This document shows positions 15,161-21,077 of a DNA stretch of 21,077 nt, one piece after another (within the stretch, counting starts at the first letter, position 1; the number at the start of each line of letters is the position of its first letter). Below the pieces are notes generated by a model. The model did no database searches. It saw only the letters and a program-made list of their open reading frames with translations, and was not told the origin of the DNA. The DNA comes from Promethearchaeota archaeon (GTDB lineage Archaea; Asgardarchaeota; Lokiarchaeia; Sigynarchaeales; SOKP01). The translations under genes were made by a program, and so were the position numbers. The stretch covers positions 1 through 21,077 of the forward strand of contig WJIN01000225.1 in assembly GCA_014730295.1 (NCBI GenBank), written 5' to 3'.

Positions 15161-16633
15161 TTGATAAGGATAATGCGAGACATTGATGGCATCATTCGAG
15201 AATTGAGTAAAGGGTACACACCTCAGCGGGAAGGTTCAAAACCTCGGATCATGAAAATTTATGATAAAACCTTTAAACCACTGGTAAATCGAAAGGATTT
15301 GGATACCTTTTTCAAATTGTATGAATATGAGGACCCCACCATACAAGCGTGGGCATTTTTGGGAATATATCAAATCTTAGAGAATAAAACCTATTTATAT
15401 GGTGAAGATAAGGAACGCTTGGATGATACTATCATGAGTGTTTTGCATAATACCCGCAAATTTAGCTATGTTAGTGGAGATATCGAAACCACCACGAGCA
15501 TTCGCACCCATCATGCCCGCCGAATCAGCTGGTTACATCCTGATATCGTATTTGAACCCGTTTATGAATATGTACAGGAAAAAGCTCCTGAGATAGATGA
15601 GGTGATTAGCGAACTCTTAGTCGATTTACTCTCCAAGAAGGATGACCCCAGAGTCGAACCATTATTATTGGAATTTGCCGAGAATATTCCTCCGTTTGAA
15701 ATTGAATCAAAACTGAAGATTATACGTGCATTTGAGAATTATGGACAACAAAAAGGATTAGATTCTAAAGATAAAATTACAGCGGTTTTTAAACGCTTTT
15801 TAGATATGATATGGGAAAAGCGACAAGAATCGGGAGAGAATAGTATAACTGATGGTGAAGAAAAATTAGAACAAAGACTTATTCGAGTTGGGGCGAATTT
15901 AGAACTCGATTTAGAATTCGAAACACTCCGATTTCTTAAAAATGTGAATAAACCTTTTGATACCCTTGATCAAGTTGCCGAGCATTATAAGGAGAATGAA
16001 CAGTTTCGCACCTTGTTGATGGAGAAATTAGAAAAGGCGAAAACACAACGTATCATTAAGGATTTACTAAAAGCAATCGCCATAATTCAGAGTGAAATAC
16101 CTGATTGCCAGCAACTCATCATCGATAAGATTAAAGCTTATGAATTTAATGACACCGAGTTGATAATTAATATGATGGAATCAGGACTTCTTAATGAAAA
16201 TATTATTTTGCAGATGCTAAAAGAAGGGGAGGAATGGGAATTGGTGTTTGTTCGCGAGTTGCTGAACCTGTACCCAAAAAAATTAGAGTCGTGGGACACA
16301 ATACGAGAGGAAATAATATCCATTCTGACCGAATTTCCAGATCACCCTCTTAACAAAGAATCGGATTCTGAACTATATACCCTGAAAAAATTCGCATTAC
16401 AAGTGACGATCGATTTAAAGCATCCCAAACTAGTACATTATTGTCTTGAGAATTTTTTAAGGTTCGAAGATGAAGATTTACGTAAAATGGCTTTATTCGC
16501 TCTTATTACGTTTGGAACGGATGATATATTAACTGAACTTCGCAAAGTAATGAGCAAAAATGAGGAAACGAGAAAGTATGTAAAAACGTTCTGGGACCAA
16601 CTCGAGCGTCGGGACTGGAAATTTTACTATTAG
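15161..16633 (+). CDS. HEAT-like alpha-helical repeat protein
   Basis: The 490-residue protein has no signal or TM and is almost entirely helical. Paired amphipathic helices recur, for example DPTIQAWAFLGIYQILENK near 58-76, DEVISELLVDLLSKKDDPRV near 146-165, IESKLKIIRAFENYG near 181-195, and DEDLRKMALFALITFGTDDI close to the C-terminus. These have the D-x3-R/Q-x2-A-x2-A/G-L pattern of HEAT or PBS-type repeats. Such proteins are protein-binding scaffolds; the partner is unknown. TTG 15161 is used because GAGGT (15146-15150) lies ten nt before it; ATG 15173 is an alternative that shortens the protein by four residues. It is divergent from 7TM-longin paralogue 3, with about 250 nt between them for two promoters. 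The C-terminal DQLERRDWKFYY is unusually aromatic. Confidence 0.8.
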   Translation: MIRIMRDIDGIIRELSKGYTPQREGSKPRIMKIYDKTFKPLVNRKDLDTFFKLYEYEDPTIQAWAFLGIYQILENKTYLYGEDKERLDDTIMSVLHNTRKFSYVSGDIETTTSIRTHHARRISWLHPDIVFEPVYEYVQEKAPEIDEVISELLVDLLSKKDDPRVEPLLLEFAENIPPFEIESKLKIIRAFENYGQQKGLDSKDKITAVFKRFLDMIWEKRQESGENSITDGEEKLEQRLIRVGANLELDLEFETLRFLKNVNKPFDTLDQVAEHYKENEQFRTLLMEKLEKAKTQRIIKDLLKAIAIIQSEIPDCQQLIIDKIKAYEFNDTELIINMMESGLLNENIILQMLKEGEEWELVFVRELLNLYPKKLESWDTIREEIISILTEFPDHPLNKESDSELYTLKKFALQVTIDLKHPKLVHYCLENFLRFEDEDLRKMALFALITFGTDDILTELRKVMSKNEETRKYVKTFWDQLERRDWKFYY

Positions 16634-16663
16634 AAAAAGAAAGGTTATATTGGAGGGTAATTA

Positions 16664-16807
16664 TTATTCAGTATTCTGCCCTTTTTTCATTTCTTCTCCA
16701 TTATTTCTTGATTTCACGGCACCGCATACGGGACAAAAAAGTATATTATCCTCTTTATCCTTATAGGGGACTAAGAGGGCTCCACAATGTTCGCAATTTG
16801 GACTCAT
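16664..16807 (-). CDS. Tiny zinc-ribbon protein (47 aa)
   Basis: A minus-strand ATG at 16807 opens a 47-codon frame. It begins MSPNCEHCGALLVPYKDKED, continues NILFCPVCGAVKSRNN, and has a short charged tail. Two CxxC knuckles (C5/C8 and C25/C28), each followed by Gly, form a rubredoxin/zinc-ribbon pattern. It resembles the N-terminal ribbon of Rpb9/TFS-type proteins (CxxCGxxLxPxK...CxxCG) but has no second ribbon. It may bind nucleic acid or protein; the specific role is unknown. The Shine-Dalgarno is weak. Its stop lies 30 nt past the end of the HEAT gene on the opposite strand, and a large inverted repeat lies 44 nt upstream of its start. Confidence 0.75.
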   Translation of the reverse strand: MSPNCEHCGALLVPYKDKEDNILFCPVCGAVKSRNNGEEMKKGQNTE

Positions 16808-16850
16808 TCTTATGATTCTCTTGAAGTGAAGGAATTGGCATAAATGGGGG

Positions 16851-16985
16851 GTATTTCAAGGGAGTTCTAAGGAAACTTCTGCAACCTCTCCCTCATCGGT
16901 TTTTTGATTGAAACGATTGAATCTCGTACAATCACAAACCCTGTGTAAAGGATGTCTTTTGGTGTTCCTCACTCCCTTGAAATAC
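16851..16985. repeat. 15-bp perfect inverted repeat bounding a 135-nt possible structured RNA or MITE-like element
   Basis: GTATTTCAAGGGAGT at 16851-16865 is exactly the reverse complement of 16971-16985. Inside, AGGAA (16870-16874) pairs with TTCCT (16965-16969), extending the stem across an asymmetric internal loop. A further hairpin is possible between 16895-16902 and 16911-16917. No coding frame fills the interior. The flanks show no clear target-site duplication. It could be a non-coding RNA, part of the zinc-ribbon gene leader, or a small non-autonomous element. Confidence 0.6.
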
Positions 16986-17237
16986 ATAATATATATGTGA
17001 TACCTATTATTAAAGCATTAGGAACTTAACAAGTTTAACAGTCCTATTCAGCTTTCTCAAGTGTCCTAGGGTCTTTTTTTAATAAATCTATACTCTTTTT
17101 GTCGATCCTCAATACTTTTTGGATTTAATATGTTTTTGTTAATTTGGTTGAAACACTTGTTTTAGTATATTATCTGCTCTTTTATATCTATAATTTTAAT
17201 AGAGAAGAATTATAAAGAAATTTGAACAATTTGAAGT
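16986..17237. other. AT-rich gap with promoter for the 4-TM gene
   Basis: No gene was seen. A T-run follows CCTAGGGTC at about 17066-17080, possibly a terminator. A TATA-like AATTATAAAG at 17208-17217 is placed about 25 nt before the next ATG. Confidence 0.4.
17208..17217 (+). promoter_or_regulatory. TATA-like box for the 4-TM protein gene
   Basis: AATTATAAAG is centred about 25 nt upstream of ATG 17238, the leaderless spacing. Confidence 0.45.
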
Positions 17238-17756
17238 ATGAACGATTATGAATATCATGAAGGAAATATTTTTAGTATTGTCGCAGGTTTTATTAATGTC
17301 TTGGCAATCTATTTATTTTCTTGGTACGCATTTCTGGACGGGGGCACGACTTATTATGCCTATGGAATTCCCACACTGAAAAATTGGATTGCGATGATAA
17401 GTAATCCTGGGGGATTCGCAGCGAGTATTGGTACGGAATTATGGATTATAATTATTTTAATTATCCTTGTATTATGGTTCTTAATTTCCCCACTTCTTCA
17501 GTTTGGCGGATATTCAAGTTCAGAAGCCGGAATTCTTGGTTCAATTCCTCCGATTATTGTGGGATTGATCTTCTTATTCTATAGCCTCAATGTGATTTCG
17601 ACTGATTTTTCGGGTATTATGTCCATATTTTGGGAGGCAGGAGCTGTTGTCGAAGGATTAATCCCTCTCCATCTCGCTTTAGTAGGGATTCCTGGTGCGG
17701 TTGGTATGTATTTAATGATTATTGGGGGATTTGTAGGGCTCATTGGTTCAATCTAA
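17238..17756 (+). CDS. Four-TM membrane protein, unknown function
   Basis: This 172-residue hydrophobic protein has four membrane segments at about 10-33, 66-92, 101-123 and 134-171. The loops are short and Gly/Ser/Pro-rich and few residues are charged. I recognise no family. The long first external loop (about 34-65, LDGGTTYYAYGIPTLKNW) is the most distinctive soluble part. The ATG lacks a clear Shine-Dalgarno but has a well-placed TATA-like box, so a leaderless message is likely. A T8 run follows the stop by about 13 nt. It stands alone, flanked on both sides by minus-strand zinc-ribbon genes. Confidence 0.7.
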   Translation: MNDYEYHEGNIFSIVAGFINVLAIYLFSWYAFLDGGTTYYAYGIPTLKNWIAMISNPGGFAASIGTELWIIIILIILVLWFLISPLLQFGGYSSSEAGILGSIPPIIVGLIFLFYSLNVISTDFSGIMSIFWEAGAVVEGLIPLHLALVGIPGAVGMYLMIIGGFVGLIGSI

Positions 17757-17766
17757 TACCCTCTTC

Positions 17767-17776
17767 GATTTTTTTT
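17767..17776 (+). terminator. Oligo-T terminator after the 4-TM gene
   Basis: A run of eight T begins about 13 nt after the stop codon, with no hairpin required in archaea. Confidence 0.45.
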
Positions 17777-18014
17777 ATTCATAATCTTATTTGTCTCTTA
17801 GAATTGAATTAAATTAGGTTTGAATCCAATGAAATTAATAGTACTCTTTTTATAATAAAATCAATAAGAGTGATATTCAAGAATGATATCGTTATAGACA
17901 TTAAATTGTCCGTCCTTTAGGTTTATAAGACTTAGAGATGTATATTTATTGGGTTTTGAAAGATATTTGTGAAGATCTCGAAAGGTCCTCCTAATAGTAG
18001 GCGGGATTAGAGGT

Positions 18015-18152
18015 TTATTTTGAGTTGATTTCAAAATGAAGTGGTTCTCCACATTTGATACATTTATTCGCTTTTGTTAGGCAAAGATTCCCACAATTCG
18101 GGCATATAATCTTTTTGATTTTATGAAATTCACCTTTCTTTTCCTCTTCCAT
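18015..18152 (-). CDS. Tiny zinc-ribbon protein (45 aa)
   Basis: A minus-strand ATG at 18152 has a strong Shine-Dalgarno (GAGAGGTGG, five nt before it) and opens a 45-codon frame. After a charged start, MEEEKKGEFHKIKK, come IICPNCGNLCLT and KCIKCGEPLHFE. The two CxxCG knuckles (C17/C20 and C31/C34) make a zinc-ribbon of the short 'zinc-ribbon domain' type often found at protein termini. Here it stands alone. The good ribosome binding site makes this a real gene despite its size. Partner and function are unknown. Confidence 0.78.
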   Translation of the reverse strand: MEEEKKGEFHKIKKIICPNCGNLCLTKANKCIKCGEPLHFEINSK

Positions 18153-18214
18153 AGGTTCCACCTCTCCAATTTAGAATTAGACTATTTTTTTTATTTCTAC
18201 TAGATTCTTGTGTA

Positions 18215-18232
18215 AGGATTATTTTAAATCCT
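18215..18232. promoter_or_regulatory. Palindrome with TATA-like centre upstream of the 45-aa zinc-ribbon gene
   Basis: AGGATT and AATCCT flank a six-base AT spacer. On the minus strand the centre reads TTTAAAATA, which could be a TATA box about 70 nt before the ATG at 18152. It may be an operator overlapping a promoter, or chance. Confidence 0.3.
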
Positions 18233-18358
18233 AAAAAAATTAATTATTTCATTTTATAGGACTTTCTTTATGGGACATTTATCTATACCCTAATATGTTA
18301 TTATCGAAATATTTTAGAAAAATCTTTTAAGATGTTCATATCCTTTCACGGTTGAGCT

Positions 18359-18381
18359 TTAGTTCTTATATTCTGAACTAA
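18359..18381. repeat. 7-bp hairpin downstream of the 620-aa membrane protein gene
   Basis: TTAGTTC at 18359-18365 pairs exactly with GAACTAA at 18375-18381 around a nine-nt loop. It lies about 90 nt after the stop of the minus-strand gene and might be part of its 3' end. Confidence 0.3.
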
Positions 18382-18473
18382 TCTAATGAGGAAGACATTA
18401 AAAAAAATTGTATAATTTTGAGTAATGTGAAAGAGATTTTACAAAATAATGCAAAAAAAAGTCTATATCATTT

Positions 18474-20336
18474 TTATGTCTCTTTAGAATACTTTTCTTT
18501 CAAATACCGCAGTTGTTCTAATAGAGGATTCTCCACTGGCACATTTCGGATTTTGATGGAATATATGGTTGATGATGAGCCAGTTTCTATGGGATTATCT
18601 AAATTAATGATTATATCGTAATTACCCCTTTTGTATATTGACTTTGATTTAGCTATGTTATATATATTTTGATAAGGCGCAAAAATGTAACTTTCAGGGT
18701 ATTTAACAAGCACCTTTTTGGTGGAGAATAGAAATATAGAATTTGACAAATTTCTTTTTGACGAAATACAACAATACTCCATTAGAACAAAAAGCGCGAG
18801 TACCATCAAAAATAAACCTACCACCATCGCAGAATCCATAAATGAAGTGTCATCACTTGTTCTCTGTATTTCGTACACCACCCACGTAGAAATCGCTAGG
18901 AAAATAGCAATACCGATCAATATAAACACAATATTATTGGTTATCCTTATTTTCGGCTCATAAGTAAATAACATCTTCTCATCTGGATTCAGATACTTAC
19001 CAAAATTCTCCTTAATATCTTCAGAGGGCTCTTTTGGAATCATTGTAAATTCTTTTATTTTGGCGGGTTGGGCATCCGAATAATCGATTCGCTTTTGGAT
19101 TTTAAATGCCTCTATCTCGGTCTTTTCAACTCTATTACTATAGAGTTCGCTTTTTTTGTATAATAATCCATTATCTGCCTTCCATTTTAAGCAACGATGA
19201 TAAAGTAGATCATATGCTTCGGGAAAATTATTGATCGGTCCAAAAATAATCTTATCCCTTGATTTGAGTGAGGATTGTATCAAAATTCCCTCAATATTAT
19301 ACCTCCATTTCACCACTATGTTTTGAGGCTTTAAAATCTTAATATAAGTAATAAGAGTATGCTCACTAAAGTATAGTTGGTGTGATGTATTATTTTTAAT
19401 ATGAATTATACTCCCCTCTTGAATTACTAGTTTTGAACCTTCTGGAGAACTTCTTCCTTTCATTTTATTTTGCTCATCAAATATTCCAATAGGCGCCACG
19501 ATTCCAATAAAAATCCCTAATAAACTTCCAAATAATGTGAGTATGTTAAACTCTCCTATGCTTAAAAAATACAATGAAAAAATCGCGATAGGCCAACATA
19601 TAATCACACTCAGAAACAAATAACCAATTAATTTTCTCCTACGTTTTCGATTTTCGTGTAATTTCGTTTTTGAAACAGAAAATTCCAATAGATTTCCAAG
19701 ACCCTGAGAAGATTCCCGTTCAGCCGATCGTTCTCCAAATGCTCCAAATTCATATAAGATTGATTCAAAAATCTTTCGAAATATGGTAAAATCAGATATA
19801 TCTTCAAGCTTAAACAACGGATTCTCTCTTTTAGTTTCTACATATTGAGTCTTTTCAATATCTTCTTCGGGCAATTTCTCTATTATTGTTAGATTTCCAA
19901 AATCGCCTTTCTGGTTTAGAAAAACTCTTTCTAATTTGACTCCCACGATGGATTCTAACTTAATTTTTACAATATTTAGCCTTTTATCATCATATTCGTA
20001 ATGATAGATATAAAGATGGCTATCAGTTATTAAAAAATACTCCTCTCTCTTAAACATTCTTTCGAACAATGGAAAAAAAAGTGGAAATATAAAAATAGGA
20101 AAGATAAAAGTCAAAACAAACAGAGGGATATTCCAGAAATTAAACGAACCATCCAATATATCCGAGAGGGTCGTTGGTCCCAATAATGAGAGGAAAAGAA
20201 TCACGATCGCTATATATCCAATGATATAGACTATTTGCCGAATTCTTTTCTTACGCTTTCTTTCTAGCTTTTTGGATACATACAAGATTGTTTCATGTTC
20301 AGGAATGCTGGTGAGCAATTCTTGTGGAACTGACAT
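18474..20336 (-). CDS. Large membrane protein with three TM-hairpin plus beta-rich (PH-like) modules
   Basis: The 620-residue protein has six hydrophobic helices in three pairs: about 33-52 and 69-90, 235-258 and 266-286, 467-489 and 502-522. Each pair is followed by a strand-rich segment: EYFLITDSHLYIYHYEYD near 99-116, SKLVIQEGSIIHIKN near 301-315, and NSIFLFSTKKVLVKYPESY near 532-550. The last runs into a long amphipathic tail, VENPLLEQLRYLKEKY. The pattern 'x-I-T/S-x-x-(hydrophobic) strand, then basic strand' suggests bacterial-type PH (bPH2/YdbT-like) domains, where TM hairpins alternate with PH domains. IPEHETILYVSKK (11-23) and LNPDEKMLFTYEPK (449-462) precede the first and third hairpins and look like repeats of one motif. 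The function is unknown; a membrane scaffold is plausible. It is divergent from the JAMM-like gene. Confidence 0.75.
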   Translation of the reverse strand: MSVPQELLTSIPEHETILYVSKKLERKRKKRIRQIVYIIGYIAIVILFLSLLGPTTLSDILDGSFNFWNIPLFVLTFIFPIFIFPLFFPLFERMFKREEYFLITDSHLYIYHYEYDDKRLNIVKIKLESIVGVKLERVFLNQKGDFGNLTIIEKLPEEDIEKTQYVETKRENPLFKLEDISDFTIFRKIFESILYEFGAFGERSAERESSQGLGNLLEFSVSKTKLHENRKRRRKLIGYLFLSVIICWPIAIFSLYFLSIGEFNILTLFGSLLGIFIGIVAPIGIFDEQNKMKGRSSPEGSKLVIQEGSIIHIKNNTSHQLYFSEHTLITYIKILKPQNIVVKWRYNIEGILIQSSLKSRDKIIFGPINNFPEAYDLLYHRCLKWKADNGLLYKKSELYSNRVEKTEIEAFKIQKRIDYSDAQPAKIKEFTMIPKEPSEDIKENFGKYLNPDEKMLFTYEPKIRITNNIVFILIGIAIFLAISTWVVYEIQRTSDDTSFMDSAMVVGLFLMVLALFVLMEYCCISSKRNLSNSIFLFSTKKVLVKYPESYIFAPYQNIYNIAKSKSIYKRGNYDIIINLDNPIETGSSSTIYSIKIRNVPVENPLLEQLRYLKEKYSKET

Positions 20337-20489
20337 TATAGTTAATTTGGGTAAAATTTAGTTTATTACTCTAATAAGTAAAATGATGTGGAGAAAAACA
20401 CAAACCAAATTATAAAGATAACTATTTATTATATATGAGAGGGCTTGATACTCTTTCTAAGGAAATGTCGCTGTATTGATACATTTTTG

Positions 20490-20500
20490 AATAAAATTTT
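20490..20500 (+). promoter_or_regulatory. TATA-like box for the JAMM-like gene
   Basis: AATAAAATTTT is centred about 28 nt before the ATG at 20524, the leaderless distance seen elsewhere. This ATG is one base out of frame with the protein, so the site bears on which start is real. Confidence 0.35.
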
Positions 20501-20531
20501 TTAGAACTATTTCATTAATATATATGGGGTA

Positions 20532-21035
20532 ATTGTTATAGCAACTAAAACTGCTGAAGACTTTCGATATTTAATTCCAAAACCCTTATTTAAAGACATC
20601 ACCCAAAAGGCCGCAGAAGAATATCCTTATATTGTACATGGTTGGTTATTCGCCGAGCGACGAGATAACTTCGGTATCTGTACTAAATTCGAGGTAAATG
20701 ACGATATCAATATTGCGAAAGCGAAAACACATAAAAAACCGCGCTCATGGATGCGATACCAGAAATCGAAGCTATACAATATGCGCAAATTCAAAAACGA
20801 GCGTGAAAATGTCGATATTGTGTGGCAATGGCATTCTCACCCAAAGGATAGGAAAAAACTACATAAGATGGATAAACGGATTCTCAAGTATTTGGGACAA
20901 GGTGTTATGATCATTGTGATTCCGCCTGTGCCCGAAGAAAATCAGGACGCGCACATTCTCGGATGGTATTACGATAAACGGCACCGAAAAAAGCCACGGA
21001 TTGAAAAGATGGTCTTTGAGATGATCTCTGAATAA
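20532..21035 (+). CDS. JAMM/MPN (JAB)-like protein with degraded catalytic motif and no canonical start
   Basis: The frame is open from 20505 to the stop at 21035. The first in-frame ATG (20751) would remove the N-terminal third, which carries recognisable fold (YPYIVHGWLFAERRD). The core motif is WHSHPKDRKKLHKMD, matching H-x-H-x7-S-x2-D with Ser replaced by His; both metal-binding His and the Asp are kept. In JAB proteins the catalytic Glu sits three residues before the Gly of the first strand (E-x-x-G); here that place is Ile (IVHG). The metal site may therefore persist without isopeptidase activity. It then has VMIIVIPP and HILGWYYD strands. JAMM proteins cleave ubiquitin-like tags or act as MPN scaffolds. 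The start codon is uncertain: ATT 20532, GTT 20535 or ATA 20538 follow GGGG, or ATG 20524 with one missing G. Confidence 0.72.
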   Translation: MVIATKTAEDFRYLIPKPLFKDITQKAAEEYPYIVHGWLFAERRDNFGICTKFEVNDDINIAKAKTHKKPRSWMRYQKSKLYNMRKFKNERENVDIVWQWHSHPKDRKKLHKMDKRILKYLGQGVMIIVIPPVPEENQDAHILGWYYDKRHRKKPRIEKMVFEMISE

Positions 21036-21077
21036 GGGTCTATTCCTAATTTTTATTTGTTTTGCTCTTTTTTATCA

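Larger units (their letters stand above)
18153..18473. other. Gap of about 320 nt with short palindromes, no gene seen
   Basis: This gap lies between two minus-strand genes. It holds an AT-rich palindrome at 18215-18232 and a 7-bp hairpin at 18359-18381 (listed separately). No coding frame has a start signal and composition that I would support. Confidence 0.45.

Noticed and set aside
16986..17237. Possible target-site duplication next to the 15-bp inverted repeat
   Set aside because: The flanks (ATGGGGG on the left, ATAATATAT on the right) do not match, so transposition is not shown.
17861..18052. Minus-strand open frame of 63 codons
   Set aside because: It overlaps the end of the well-supported 45-codon zinc-ribbon gene in another frame, has no Shine-Dalgarno or domain, and its composition looks random. 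A frameshifted extension of the zinc-ribbon gene cannot be fully excluded.
18718..18963. Plus-strand frame of 81 codons
   Set aside because: It is antisense to a TM hairpin of the 620-residue protein, which explains its apparent hydrophobicity.
1..21077. CRISPR array, rRNA or tRNA genes
   Set aside because: No regularly spaced direct repeats, no conserved rRNA blocks and no tRNA signatures were seen on either strand.

Overview
The window most likely comes from an Asgard archaeon (Promethearchaeota), probably a low-GC, Lokiarchaeia-like lineage. This is inferred from content: a Ras/Rab-like small GTPase on the same strand as several longin/roadblock-like proteins, 7TM-longin fusions, a heavily sequon-rich membrane ectodomain, a JAMM-like protein, a tungsten-type aldehyde oxidoreductase, archaeal GGTGA Shine-Dalgarno sites, and TATA-like boxes about 25 nt upstream of many start codons (leaderless pattern). 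The DNA is AT-rich throughout. No rRNA, tRNA or CRISPR array was seen.

Layout. 1-440 is the left end of an IS200/IS605-type element: a truncated minus-strand TnpA and its subterminal hairpin. 732-7655 is a minus-strand block. In transcription order it holds a histidine phosphatase, a small GTPase, a 760-aa single-pass receptor-like protein with a cytosolic longin-like domain, a stand-alone longin-like protein, and two 7TM-longin paralogues. 7874-9370 is a six-TM protein with an OB-like insert. 9521-13711 is a plus-strand redox block: an aldehyde:ferredoxin oxidoreductase, then a tight TetR / flavodoxin / NapH-type polyferredoxin operon preceded by a cluster of palindromic operator-like sites. 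13791-14912 is a third 7TM-longin paralogue, divergent from a HEAT-like protein (15161-16633). 16634-18473 is sparse: two tiny zinc-ribbon genes, a strong 15-bp inverted repeat about 135 nt across, and a 4-TM protein. 18474-20336 is a large membrane protein built from three TM-hairpin plus beta-rich (PH-like) modules. 20532-21035 is a JAMM/MPN-like protein with a degraded catalytic signature.

How it may fit together. Longin/roadblock domains are known GTPase-binding platforms (MglB, Ragulator, TRAPP, Mon1-Ccz1, SR-alpha). Three 7TM proteins and one large ectodomain protein each end in such a cytosolic domain, and a Ras-like GTPase lies in the same gene block. My best reading is a transmembrane sensing system that signals to small GTPases through longin domains, loosely like eukaryotic receptor-G-protein coupling. 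That is inference from domain order and gene order. The redox block looks like a regulated module moving low-potential electrons between an aldehyde oxidoreductase, flavodoxin and a membrane iron-sulfur protein.

Two genes (the GTPase and the JAMM-like protein) have no canonical in-frame start codon. In both, an ATG lies just upstream, one base out of frame. This suggests either non-standard starts or single-base errors or mutations.
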